Shown: piece after piece, positions 16,600 to 25,016 of the stretch
Position numbering within the stretch: position 1 is the stretch's first letter
Layout: each line of letters opens with the position of its first letter
NCBI GenBank assembly: GCA_035532935.1
Contig: DATKQE010000031.1
Location: 1 to 64,000 of the forward strand
DNA from: DATJLY01 sp035532935
GTDB lineage: Bacteria; Pseudomonadota; Alphaproteobacteria; ATCC43930; CGMCC-115725
Direction: 5' to 3'
DNA: 64,000 nt
Notes under the pieces: generated by a model
The model's database searches: none
The model's input: only the letters and a program-made list of their open reading frames with translations
Told to the model about the DNA's origin: nothing
Translations under genes and position numbers: made by a program

Positions 16600-16920
16600 C
16601 TATTCCACGCCCTCGATGCGCGCCATCACCGCCGCGCGCAGCTCGGGCGGCAGGCTTTCGATCGCTCCGGTCACGGCCCTGAGGCGGCGGCGCAGCGCAT
16701 AGACCTGGTCGAGGAGACGCAGCACGACCGGGATCGCCTCCTCGTCGAGCGCGAGATCGCGCCTCATCTCGACGATGAGGCGCACGCGCGCCACGTCAAC
16801 CTCGTGAAAGACATAGGCGCCGCCTTCCGTCTCGGGCAGGACCCAGCGCTCGCCGATCCAGCGCTCGAGCACCGTCGCTTCGAGGCCGACGAGGCCGCAC
16901 ATCGCATCGAGATCGATCAT
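16600..16920 (-). CDS. cbpM: Chaperone modulator CbpM
   Basis: This 106-residue MerR-like winged-helix protein inhibits and modulates the co-chaperone CbpA. Typical features are the N-terminal CGLVGLEATVLERWIGERWVLPE, VFHEVDVARVRLIVEMRRDLALDEEAIPVVL and a C-terminal helix. The start ATG at 16920 overlaps the cbpA stop (ATGA), which is the conserved cbpA-cbpM arrangement. Confidence 0.88.
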   Translation of the reverse strand: MIDLDAMCGLVGLEATVLERWIGERWVLPETEGGAYVFHEVDVARVRLIVEMRRDLALDEEAIPVVLRLLDQVYALRRRLRAVTGAIESLPPELRAAVMARIEGVE

Positions 16921-17822
16921 GGCTTGCTCGTGCCGTGGCGGGGATCGTAGGGATGGCCGGGCGCCCATTGGCGCAGGAACGTGGCAAGCTCCTTGTCGCC
17001 CTCGGGCAGCACCACTTTCAGCGTCACGTACTCGTCGCCGCGCGTGCCGTCGGCGCGCGCCACGCCCTTGCCTCTGAGACGCAGGACCCGGCCGGTGTTG
17101 GAGTCGGGCGGCACCGTCATGGTCACGGGGCCGTCGGGCGTCGGCACGCTGATGCGGCCGCCCAGCACCGCCTCGGGCAGGCTCACCGGCAGATCGACGT
17201 GGATGTCGTCGCCCTCGCGCCGGAACACCGGATGCGACGCCACCCGTACCTCGATCAAGGCGTCGCCCGCCGGACCGCCGCCGATCCCCGGCCCGCCCTG
17301 TCCCTTGAGCCGAAGAACCTGGCCGTCGCGCACGCCGGCCGGAACCGTGACATCGAGCGTATGTCCGCGGCCGAGTTCGAGGCGCTTGCGCGCGCCTCTC
17401 ACGGCGTCGAGGAATTCGACCGTGAGGACGAAATGCTGGTCCGGCCCGCGCATGCGGAACCCGCCGTGCCCACGGCCGAACGCTCCGAACAGCTCGTCGA
17501 CATCCTCCGGCGTGACGCCCTCGCCCTCGTGATATTTGGCTCCCGGCGCGCCCTCGGCGTAGCCGCGCCAGGAATAGCCGGGCGGCGGCCGTTCCGCGCC
17601 CGATTCGTCGATCTCGCCGCGGTCGAAGCGGGCACGCTTTTCCTTGTCGGACAGGAGGTCATAGGCGGCGGCGATTTCCTTGAACCGCGCCTCCGCCTCC
17701 TTGTTGCCGGGATTGAGATCCGGGTGATAGCGCTTGGCGAGGCGACGATAGACGGTGCGAATCTCGTCGTCGCTCGCATCCGGCTTGAGGCCCAGAATTT
17801 CGTACGGGTTTCGCGGCGCCAT
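16917..17822 (-). CDS. cbpA: Curved DNA-binding protein CbpA, class B J-domain co-chaperone
   Basis: This 301-residue DnaJ homologue stimulates DnaK ATPase. The J-domain at residues 5-70 carries the HPD triad in KRYHPDLNPGNKEAE. A Gly-rich stretch (FGAFGRGHGGFRMRG) follows, then two beta-barrel substrate domains (LDVTVPAGVRDGQVLRLKGQG and SVPTPDGPVTMTVPPDS). The Cys-rich zinc domain of DnaJ is absent, which makes it class B. It is followed by its modulator cbpM with a 4-bp overlap. Confidence 0.92.
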   Translation of the reverse strand: MAPRNPYEILGLKPDASDDEIRTVYRRLAKRYHPDLNPGNKEAEARFKEIAAAYDLLSDKEKRARFDRGEIDESGAERPPPGYSWRGYAEGAPGAKYHEGEGVTPEDVDELFGAFGRGHGGFRMRGPDQHFVLTVEFLDAVRGARKRLELGRGHTLDVTVPAGVRDGQVLRLKGQGGPGIGGGPAGDALIEVRVASHPVFRREGDDIHVDLPVSLPEAVLGGRISVPTPDGPVTMTVPPDSNTGRVLRLRGKGVARADGTRGDEYVTLKVVLPEGDKELATFLRQWAPGHPYDPRHGTSKP

Positions 17823-17905
17823 GGGAAACGCAGGAGAATTGGGACTTGCGCCCGACCATAGAGGCGCGGGACGACCGCTGGCAACAAGCGCCGCCGCTCG
17901 ACCCG

Positions 17906-18781
17906 TCACCGTCGGATCGGCGCGTTGCCTTGCGACCAGCCGGCGAGACGCGTGCTCTCCTGCCACAGGCGCTCGGCCGCACGATCGTCCTGGGCGGCCG
18001 GCGACGGCGTGGCGGCGCGGCATTTGTCGAAATAGAGCCCGCTCACATCGGCGACCTCGGGCGCGGCGGCGAGGTGGACCGGCGTCTCGGCCCCGGCCGC
18101 CGCCGAGATCGCGACGAAACGCTTGCCGAGCGACAGGACCAGGCGCAACAACCCGTCATTATTGTCGCCGAAGCGGCTGGCGACGAAGCCGGGATGGAGA
18201 GCGTTGGCGGTGACGCCGCTGCCGGCGAGACGCCGCGCCAGCGCGCGGGTGAAGAGGATATTGCACAGCTTCGAGCGGCGATAGGCGGTCCAGCCATCAT
18301 AATGTCGCGCCATCTGGAGATCGTCGAAATCGAGCGCGGCGCCGCGATGCGCGGTCGAGGCGACATTGACGATGCGCGCCGGCGCCGACGCGACGAGCCG
18401 GTCGCGCAGCAACTGCGTCACCACGAAATAGGCCATGTGATTGAGCGCGAAGGTATGCTCGAGCCCGTCTCCGGTCTCGGCGCGGCGGCGGAAGATCGCG
18501 CCGGCATTATTGATGAGCACGTCGATGCGTGGTGCCGCGTCCAGCACAGCGGCGGCAAGCTGCCTTGCGCCGGCAAGGCGCGCGAGGTCGGCATAAAGCA
18601 CGACCACCTCGCATCCCGGGCAGAGCGTCTTGAGCCGCGAAGCCGCCTGCTCGCCTTTTGCCCGGTCGCGACCGACCAGCACCAGCCGCGCGCCCTTACG
18701 GGCCAACGCCTCGGCGGTCGCAAGCCCGATGCCGGACGTGGCGCCGGTGATGACGCAGGTCTTGCCGTCGAGCGTCGTCAT
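17906..18781 (-). CDS. Short-chain dehydrogenase/reductase (retinol-dehydrogenase-like)
   Basis: This 291-residue Rossmann oxidoreductase has TGATSGIGLATAEAL for NAD(P) binding, a basic RDRAKGEQ at the end of beta-2 suggesting NADP(H), NNAG, VNVASTAHRG and the catalytic YRRSK. The layout resembles the RDH/WWOX branch of SDRs. The substrate is unknown. Its start overlaps the stop of the phosphatase gene by 4 bp, so they form one transcript. Confidence 0.85.
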   Translation of the reverse strand: MTTLDGKTCVITGATSGIGLATAEALARKGARLVLVGRDRAKGEQAASRLKTLCPGCEVVVLYADLARLAGARQLAAAVLDAAPRIDVLINNAGAIFRRRAETGDGLEHTFALNHMAYFVVTQLLRDRLVASAPARIVNVASTAHRGAALDFDDLQMARHYDGWTAYRRSKLCNILFTRALARRLAGSGVTANALHPGFVASRFGDNNDGLLRLVLSLGKRFVAISAAAGAETPVHLAAAPEVADVSGLYFDKCRAATPSPAAQDDRAAERLWQESTRLAGWSQGNAPIRR

Positions 18782-19587
18782 GGCCCCGGCGGCGGCGCGG
18801 TGACGATGTCGTGGACCAGCCGCCACGCTTCGGCGTTCGCCGCCGCGAGCGGCTTGCGATCGAGAATGCGGGGATCATAGGGTGAGCCGTCGAGGAACGC
18901 GGCGACGCCGCCCGCCTCGACGACAAGCAGCATGCCGGCGGCGTGATCCCACGGCAGCGAGCGCGAATGGAGCGTGAAATGCGCCCGGCCCAGCGCCACG
19001 TCGACATATTCGAGACCGCTGCAGCCGCGGTTGCTCACGCCGCCGACGCGGCCGCTGCCGGCCAGTGCCTGGGCCGCGCGTTCGCCCGCGGGCGTGCGGC
19101 CATAGGCCGAGCCGGTGATGGCCTCAGACGGCGCGGCGTCAGCGACCCGCAGCCTTTGTCCGCCGCACCAGGCACCACCGCCGCGACGCGCCGCTACCAG
19201 CACATCGCCGAGCGGATCGTAGATCCATCCGGCCGTCGTCGCGCCGCGCTCGACATAGGCGACGATCACCGCGAAATCCGGCCGACCCTTGGCGAAATTG
19301 CCGGTGCCGTCAACCGGATCGATGATCCACACCGGCCGGTCGCCGGCGATGAGTTCGAGCCGGCTCGGGTCGGCGAACACGCCTTCCTCGCCGAGCGCCA
19401 CCGACCCCGGCACCAATGCCTCGAGGCCGCGGCTCAGCGCGCGCTCGGCCTCGACATCGGCGACCGTGACGAGATCGCCAGGCCGCTTCTCGCGAATGTC
19501 ATCCTGCGCCAGCGCGCGGAACCGGGGCACGATCTCGGCCAGTGCTGTCGCCCGCACGAACGCGGCGATCGAGGTGAGATCGATCAT
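18778..19587 (-). CDS. Inositol monophosphatase family phosphatase
   Basis: This 269-residue metal-dependent phosphatase has the IMPase motifs VTVADVEAERAL, ALGEEGVF and the metal-binding WIIDPVDGTGNFAKGRPDF, and a late SLPWDHAAGMLLVVEAGG with the third metal Asp. The family covers inositol-1-phosphatase, HisN-type histidinol-phosphatase and CysQ; nothing here separates them. The first gene of a pair with the SDR. Confidence 0.85.
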   Translation of the reverse strand: MIDLTSIAAFVRATALAEIVPRFRALAQDDIREKRPGDLVTVADVEAERALSRGLEALVPGSVALGEEGVFADPSRLELIAGDRPVWIIDPVDGTGNFAKGRPDFAVIVAYVERGATTAGWIYDPLGDVLVAARRGGGAWCGGQRLRVADAAPSEAITGSAYGRTPAGERAAQALAGSGRVGGVSNRGCSGLEYVDVALGRAHFTLHSRSLPWDHAAGMLLVVEAGGVAAFLDGSPYDPRILDRKPLAAANAEAWRLVHDIVTAPPPGP

Positions 19588-19648
19588 ACCCCTTCCTAGC
19601 CAATCCCGCCGCAGGACACACGGGAAAATGCGGCGGCAGACCCGCCGC

Positions 19649-20425
19649 CTATTCGCCTGCCAGGAATGGCGTCACGACGGCGAGAAACTCCTCGAGGCGC
19701 TCGGCGTGAACCCAATGCCCGGCCCCGGCAATGGTAACGAGGTCGAGCGTGGGGAAAAGCCTGCGGAACGCCGGAAGATCGCGGTCGGCAATGTAATCCG
19801 ACCGTTCTCCGCGAACCGCCAGGACGGGGCCGCGATAGGCGGCGCCGACGGGTAATGCAGGAAAACCCGCGAGCGTCGTCATCGCCGCCGCGATCGCGGC
19901 GAGGTTGAGCCGCCATGTCATCCCGTCCGGCCCGGCGACGAGATTCTGCAACAGGAAGTGCCGCACCGCATCGTCCGGAATCCGCAGGCGCAGCAGCGCG
20001 TCGGCCGCGGCGCGCCGGCGCACGCCGCGCAGGTCGAGCGCCTGCATGGCTTCGACCTCGACGCCATGCAGCGGCCGGTGGGCGACGGGCGCGATATCCA
20101 CGACAACGAGCCGTTCCACCAGGTGCGGCTCCGTGAGCGCCAGCACCATCGCGGCCTTGCCGCCCATGCTGTGGCCGACAAGCGCGGCCCGGCCGATTCC
20201 CCGTGCGGCCATGAAGGCGGCGACGTCCTCGGCCATCGCCGCATAGTCCATCGGCTCCGCCCAGGGCGATGCCCCATGATTGCGCAGATCGAGCGTGACG
20301 ACGCGGAACCGCGCGGCAAGATGGTGCGCCACGGTGGTCCAGTTCGCGCCGGCCCCGAACAGCCCATGCAAGATCAGCACCGGCGGCCCGGCGCCGAACG
20401 CCGCAGCGGCGAGCGCGACCGCCAC
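19649..20425 (-). CDS. Alpha/beta hydrolase, YbfF-like esterase
   Basis: This enzyme of about 258 residues has PPVLILHGLFGAGANW (oxyanion region), the nucleophile elbow GHSMGGKAA, an Asp in the VRGERSDYI region and the catalytic His in GAGHWVHAERLEEF. Overall pattern matches small esterases of the YbfF type. The start is taken as GTG at 20425, 5 bp after the stop of the upstream 59-residue gene; a CTG overlapping that stop is the alternative. The frame continues upstream, but there it overlaps a better-supported gene. Confidence 0.82.
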   Translation of the reverse strand: MAVALAAAAFGAGPPVLILHGLFGAGANWTTVAHHLAARFRVVTLDLRNHGASPWAEPMDYAAMAEDVAAFMAARGIGRAALVGHSMGGKAAMVLALTEPHLVERLVVVDIAPVAHRPLHGVEVEAMQALDLRGVRRRAAADALLRLRIPDDAVRHFLLQNLVAGPDGMTWRLNLAAIAAAMTTLAGFPALPVGAAYRGPVLAVRGERSDYIADRDLPAFRRLFPTLDLVTIAGAGHWVHAERLEEFLAVVTPFLAGE

Positions 20426-20430
20426 CGGCT

Positions 20431-20610
20431 TCAGCGCACGAGCGCGGCGATGGTCGCGAACACCGCGCAGGCGATCACGAGATAGATCGCACTGCGCAGC
20501 GTCGCCGTTTGCAGGTCGTGGCCGAGAAACCGCGCAAGGATATCGTCCGCAGCATCCAGAAAATGGGCGGCGCCGGCATCCCCCGACGAAGAACTCTGTT
20601 CCTGAGCCAT
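20431..20610 (-). CDS. Small membrane protein, 59 residues
   Basis: The product starts MAQEQSSSSGDAGAAHF, continues with an amphipathic stretch (DAADDILARFLGHDLQ) and ends in one hydrophobic helix (SAIYLVIACAVFATIAALV) followed by a single Arg. It looks like a tail-anchored protein. A near-perfect GAGAGGAGGATC ribosome-binding site precedes the ATG at 20610, which makes the gene convincing despite its size. It is translationally coupled to the esterase. I do not recognise a family. Confidence 0.65.
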   Translation of the reverse strand: MAQEQSSSSGDAGAAHFLDAADDILARFLGHDLQTATLRSAIYLVIACAVFATIAALVR

Positions 20611-20655
20611 GATCCTCCTCTCGCGGCTGGTCCGTCACGAAGCTAAGATGACGCC

Positions 20656-21942
20656 ATGAACGACCATATCATGTCTCGTGCGGACCCGTACGACGTCATC
20701 GTCGTCGGGGCGGGCGCGGCGGGAATCGGTGCCGCGCGCCGGCTCATGGCGGCCGGTCTCGATGTGGTGGTGCTCGAAGCCCGCGACCGTCTCGGCGGTC
20801 GCGCCTCTACCGTGCCGACCGCGTTCGGCATTCCCGTCGATGTCGGCTGCGAGTGGCTGCATTCGGCCGAAAGCAATCCGTGGGTTGGGATCGCGCGCGA
20901 ACTGGGCTTCGCGGTTGACGAGACCCTGCCGGATTGGGGACAGCGCGTCGCCTGGCACCGTGGCACGGCGGCGCAGGAAGATTGGATCGCGGCGCGCGAG
21001 GCGTTCGACGCACGCTGCGCCGCGGCGGCCGCGAGCGGCGACGATCTCGCCGAAGCCACGTTGCTGGAGCCGGGCGGCCGTTGGAACGGCCTGCTGCGGG
21101 CGATCAGCACCTGGGCCAACGGCGCCGAGCTCGAGCGCGTCTCGGTCAGGGACCATGACCGCTACGAGAACAGCCAGCTCAACTGGCGGGTGCCGCGCGG
21201 CTATGGCACACTGCTCCAGGCCTATGGCGCGGCGGCGCCCGTGCAGCTCAACACGACGGTGAAGCACATCGACCACCGCAGCCGGACCATCACGATAGGC
21301 ACCGACCGCGGCGATCTTCGCGCCCGCGCAGTCATCGTCACAATCTCCACCAACCTGCTGGCAGCCGAGGCGATCCGCTTCACGCCGCCGCTGCCGGACA
21401 AGATGGCCGCCGCAGCCGGGTTGCCGCTCGGCATCGCCAACAAGCTCTTCCTCGCGATCGACGGCCCACTCGACGCGCTGCCGCGGGACCGCCACCTCGT
21501 CGGCGCCACCGATCGCACGGCAACCGGAGGCTATCAAATCCGCCCGCATGGCTGGCCGATGATTTCTGCCTATTTCGGCGGCATGCTCGCCACCGGGCTC
21601 GAGCGCGAGGGACCGGAGGCCATGGCGGAATTCGCGATCGACGAACTGATCGGACTGTTCGGCGCGGACATGCGGAAACGATTGCGGCCGCTGGCGCATT
21701 CGGCCTGGGTGAGCGACCCTCTGGCGCGCGGGTCGTATTCCTGCGCGTTGCCCGGACATGCCGACGACCGCGCCTTACTTGCCGCCCCGGTGAACGATCG
21801 CTTGTTCTTCGCCGGCGAGGCATGCTCGATCAATTTCTTCGGCACGGCGCATGGCGCCTATATCAGCGCCGTCGCCGCGGCCGAGGCAGCGACCGTGCGG
21901 CTCGGCGCAAAGCTGAAACGGCAGAGTCATGGGCAGCCTTAG
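20656..21942 (+). CDS. Flavin-containing amine oxidase family protein
   Basis: This 428-residue FAD oxidoreductase has the dinucleotide-binding VIVVGAGAAGIGAARRL, then VLEARDRLGGRAST, typical of the monoamine/polyamine oxidase family, and a C-terminal FFAGEACSINFFGTAHGAY, which closes the FAD site. The substrate is unknown. It is divergent from the small membrane-protein/esterase pair with only 45 bp between starts, so the promoters must overlap, and it is followed after 3 bp by the MipA-like gene. Confidence 0.85.
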   Translation: MNDHIMSRADPYDVIVVGAGAAGIGAARRLMAAGLDVVVLEARDRLGGRASTVPTAFGIPVDVGCEWLHSAESNPWVGIARELGFAVDETLPDWGQRVAWHRGTAAQEDWIAAREAFDARCAAAAASGDDLAEATLLEPGGRWNGLLRAISTWANGAELERVSVRDHDRYENSQLNWRVPRGYGTLLQAYGAAAPVQLNTTVKHIDHRSRTITIGTDRGDLRARAVIVTISTNLLAAEAIRFTPPLPDKMAAAAGLPLGIANKLFLAIDGPLDALPRDRHLVGATDRTATGGYQIRPHGWPMISAYFGGMLATGLEREGPEAMAEFAIDELIGLFGADMRKRLRPLAHSAWVSDPLARGSYSCALPGHADDRALLAAPVNDRLFFAGEACSINFFGTAHGAYISAVAAAEAATVRLGAKLKRQSHGQP

Positions 21943-21945
21943 GCA

Positions 21946-22782
21946 ATGCACGGGCATCCGATGGGGTTGAGACTGCGCGTCGCGCTTGTTCTTGCCGGGC
22001 TGCTCTGGGCCGCAACGGCGGCGGCGCAGACCCCTACGCCTTTCAATTATTGGCAGAACGCCGCCGGCATCGTGCTCGCGCCGCTCGGCGGACCGGTCCC
22101 CGATTGGCGGGCCTCGGTGGGGATCGGCATGGCGGTGCTGCCGCTCTACGAGGGTTCGAGCCGATACCGCGCCGTCCCGGCACCGTCCTTCGACATACGC
22201 TACAAGGACATCGCCTTTGCCTCGAGCGGCGACGGTGTCGGCGTCAATATTTTACACGGCAAGACTTATCGCGCCGGCATCGCCGTGGGCTACGATCTCG
22301 GCCGCGACGAAGATGTGAGCGGCCGGTTGCGCGGTCTCGGCAATGTCGAGGGTGCGCCGGAAGTGCGCTTGTTCGCCGAGGGCGTGGTGCTTCCGTTCGT
22401 GCTCACGGCCGATCTGCGGCGCGCCCTCGGCGGCAACGAAGGCCTCATCGGCGATATCGGCGCCTATGTGCCGGTCGTCGCCCGCAACGATCTGATCGTT
22501 TTCCTCGGACCCAGCGTCACTTTCGCGGACGACCGCTACATGCAGTCCTATTTCGGCATCAGCTCCGCCCAGGCGGCGGCCGCACAATTTCCGGTTTATC
22601 ACGCGCAGGCCGGATTCAAGAATTTCGGTGTCGGCGCGTCGGCGATCTATTTCTTTTCCGATCACTGGTTCCTCGATGGCGATCTGTCGCTCGAGCGGCT
22701 GGTCGACAGCGCCGGCAACAGCCCGATCGTGCAGGACCGGAATCAGTTCGCCGCCTCGCTGATCATGGGTTACCAGTTCTGA
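21946..22782 (+). CDS. MipA/OmpV family outer-membrane protein
   Basis: This 278-residue protein starts with a signal peptide (LRVALVLAGLLWAATAAAQ) and continues as an outer-membrane beta-barrel ending in Phe (MGYQF), as expected for BAM substrates. GMAVLPLYEGSSRYRAVPAP and SFDIRYKD are typical of MipA/OmpV. MipA scaffolds murein synthases in E. coli; many homologues have unknown roles. A second in-frame ATG at 21961 is an equally good start. Confidence 0.85.
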   Translation: MHGHPMGLRLRVALVLAGLLWAATAAAQTPTPFNYWQNAAGIVLAPLGGPVPDWRASVGIGMAVLPLYEGSSRYRAVPAPSFDIRYKDIAFASSGDGVGVNILHGKTYRAGIAVGYDLGRDEDVSGRLRGLGNVEGAPEVRLFAEGVVLPFVLTADLRRALGGNEGLIGDIGAYVPVVARNDLIVFLGPSVTFADDRYMQSYFGISSAQAAAAQFPVYHAQAGFKNFGVGASAIYFFSDHWFLDGDLSLERLVDSAGNSPIVQDRNQFAASLIMGYQF

Positions 22783-22798
22783 CCGGCGTCGCTGCCCG

Positions 22799-23989
22799 TC
22801 ACACTGGATCGACGAGGCCCCGGCTGATCCAGACCTTGCCTTCGGCGAGGCCGAGCAGTTCGCGCGCGCATTCGCGCAGCATGTAGGGCGAGACGATGCG
22901 GTGCTGCGTCGCCGTCAGCATGTCGCGCACGCAGCGCTGCAGGATGCCGCCGCGGATCGACACCCCGCCGCCATAGCGGTGGGCGAAGGCGCAGACCTCG
23001 GAGACCGCCATGGTGACATGATTGAGCGACAGCCGCATCAGGGTGAACTCGCGCGTGGACACGGGACCGCCCTTGTCGAGCGTCGCCTGAACCTCGCCCC
23101 AGACCTCGTAGCAAAAGGCTCGGGCCGCACGGAACTTGGCTTCGGCCGCGCCATAGCCCTCGTGGAAGCTCTCGCCGCCGCCAGGCGCGGCAAGCGGGCT
23201 CGGGCGTCCCTCGGGCGCGCGCGCGAGCACCGCCAATTCGTCGAGCACGCGGCGGCCGAGCCCGAGCGTGAATCCGGTATGGCCGAGCGGCGACATGCCG
23301 ACGATGCCGATGCGATAGGCGTCGCCGCCCTGCACCGCAACGAGGGTGTTGGGCGAATGCGTGAATTCCGCCGGCACGTAGACATTGTCGAGCGCGTAGT
23401 CGATGCTCGCCGTCCCCCGGAGGCCGACGACGTCCCAGTTGTCGAAGAACCGCGCATGGCGCGCGGGAAGGATGAAGGTCCGCGCCTCGCGCGGGACGCC
23501 GTTCTCATAGACCATGCCGCCGGTGTGCAGGTATTCCGCATGGAGCACGCCGCTGCCGTAGCTCCAGCGGCCGGTGAGGCGGAAGCCCTTGCCGTCGACA
23601 TCGGCCCGGCCCTTGGGCGCGCCCTCGCCGCAGATGATCGGGATGGTGCGGCGATCGCCGAACACCGCCTGCGCGCCCGGGCGGGGAAGATAGGCCGCGG
23701 CGGATCCGGTGCCGACGTTGCAAGCCATCATTACCCATCCGGTCGAGCCGTCGGCCTCGCTGATGGTCTCGATCACCGCGAGCGCCTCGACCGGCCCGGC
23801 CTCGGCGCCGCCGAAGCAGCGCGGGACCAGCAGCCCGAAGAAATCGCCGCTGCGCAAGGCGGCGATGGCCGCCTCGCTGAGCCGGCCCGCGCCGTCGTTA
23901 CGCGCGCCCTCGGCTCGGATGGCCCCGGCCACCGCCTTGGCCTTGGCGACCCAGGACGACGCCGGCGCCGCTCTCCCCTCTTCCGCCAT
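22799..23989 (-). CDS. Acyl-CoA-dehydrogenase-fold flavin-dependent monooxygenase
   Basis: This 396-residue protein has the acyl-CoA dehydrogenase fold of group D flavin monooxygenases (HpaB, HsaA, DszC type). Features include GSTGWVMMACNVGTGSAAAY, a middle beta domain (RLTGRWSYGSGVLHAEY, VVGLRGTASIDY) and a C-terminal helical domain. The start is placed at 23989, because GGAGGAG lies 7 nt upstream of that ATG, while an ATG 15 nt earlier lies inside this ribosome-binding region. It follows egtD by 55 bp on the same strand, which suggests but does not prove a link to thiol metabolism. The substrate is unknown. Confidence 0.82.
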   Translation of the reverse strand: MAEEGRAAPASSWVAKAKAVAGAIRAEGARNDGAGRLSEAAIAALRSGDFFGLLVPRCFGGAEAGPVEALAVIETISEADGSTGWVMMACNVGTGSAAAYLPRPGAQAVFGDRRTIPIICGEGAPKGRADVDGKGFRLTGRWSYGSGVLHAEYLHTGGMVYENGVPREARTFILPARHARFFDNWDVVGLRGTASIDYALDNVYVPAEFTHSPNTLVAVQGGDAYRIGIVGMSPLGHTGFTLGLGRRVLDELAVLARAPEGRPSPLAAPGGGESFHEGYGAAEAKFRAARAFCYEVWGEVQATLDKGGPVSTREFTLMRLSLNHVTMAVSEVCAFAHRYGGGVSIRGGILQRCVRDMLTATQHRIVSPYMLRECARELLGLAEGKVWISRGLVDPV

Positions 23990-24044
23990 CTCGCGCTCCT
24001 CCATCGTTCTTGTCGATCGGCCGGCGCGTCGTCGCGCCGCGCGC

Positions 24045-25016
24045 TCATGTCGGAGTCAGGAGATGAATGCTGAACAGCCGGTTGCGGTCGGTCCACGTTC
24101 CGAGCGGGCGATAGCCGGCGCGTGCCGCCAGGCGATGGAAGCCGATCACCGTATATTTGTGGGAATCCTCGGTGTGGATGCGCTCGCCGGCGGCAAAGCG
24201 GATCCCGTGGCCGGCGACGGTCACGATCTGGTCGGCGAGACTCCGAATGTAGATCTCGATGCGGCCGGCAAGCGCATTGTAGAAGGCATCGTGGGCGAAG
24301 CGGCGCAGATCGAAATCGGCGCCGAGGTCGCGGTTCATGCGCTCGAGCAGGTTGAGATTGAAGGCGGCAGTGACGCCTTGGGAATCGTTATAGGCAGCCT
24401 CGAGCACCGCCGGGTCCTTTTGCAGATCGACACCCACCAAGAGGGCGCCGTCCGCGCCGACGACGCGGCGGCTGCCGATGAGGAAATCGACCGCCTCGCC
24501 GGGCGTGAAATTGCCGATGGTCGAGCCGGGAAAGAACCCGAGCCGCCGGCCGCCCGTCGCCGGCAGCGGGCCGAGATCAAGCGGCCGCATGTAATCGGCG
24601 CAGACGGCGACGATAGCGAGCCCGGGGAACTCCGCGGCGAGGTCTTCGGCGGCGTGGCGAAGCTGCTCGCGCGAGATGTCGATCGCGACATAGGCGGCCG
24701 GCGCGTCGAAGGCGCGCAGCAGCGTCCGCACCTTGCGGATCGCGCCAGCGCCGAACTCGATCAGGCTGCAGCCGGGCCCGACCATAGCAGCGATTTCCTC
24801 GGCTCTGTCCTCGAGGATCGCGGTCTCGGTCCGAGTCAGGTAATACTCGGGGAGCTCGCAGATCGCCTCGAACAGTGCCGCGCCGCTGGCATCGTAGAGA
24901 AAGCGGCAGGGAAGCGTTTTCTGGCGCCGTCCCAATCCGGTGAGAGCGGCGTCGCGGAAGCTCTCCTCGCTCGGAGCGAAGTCGCGGAAGACCGCAAGCG
25001 CTTGACTCTTTCTCAT
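24045..25016 (-). CDS. egtD: L-histidine N-alpha-methyltransferase EgtD
   Basis: This 323-residue SAM-dependent enzyme trimethylates histidine to hercynine, the first step of ergothioneine synthesis. It has TLPCRFLYDASGAALFEAI, ELPEYYLTRTE, the SAM site LIEFGAGAIRKVRTLL, GFFPGSTIGNFTP and a C-terminal ERIHTEDSHKYT, all typical of EgtD. The start ATG overlaps the egtB stop by 4 bp. Confidence 0.94.
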   Translation of the reverse strand: MRKSQALAVFRDFAPSEESFRDAALTGLGRRQKTLPCRFLYDASGAALFEAICELPEYYLTRTETAILEDRAEEIAAMVGPGCSLIEFGAGAIRKVRTLLRAFDAPAAYVAIDISREQLRHAAEDLAAEFPGLAIVAVCADYMRPLDLGPLPATGGRRLGFFPGSTIGNFTPGEAVDFLIGSRRVVGADGALLVGVDLQKDPAVLEAAYNDSQGVTAAFNLNLLERMNRDLGADFDLRRFAHDAFYNALAGRIEIYIRSLADQIVTVAGHGIRFAAGERIHTEDSHKYTVIGFHRLAARAGYRPLGTWTDRNRLFSIHLLTPT

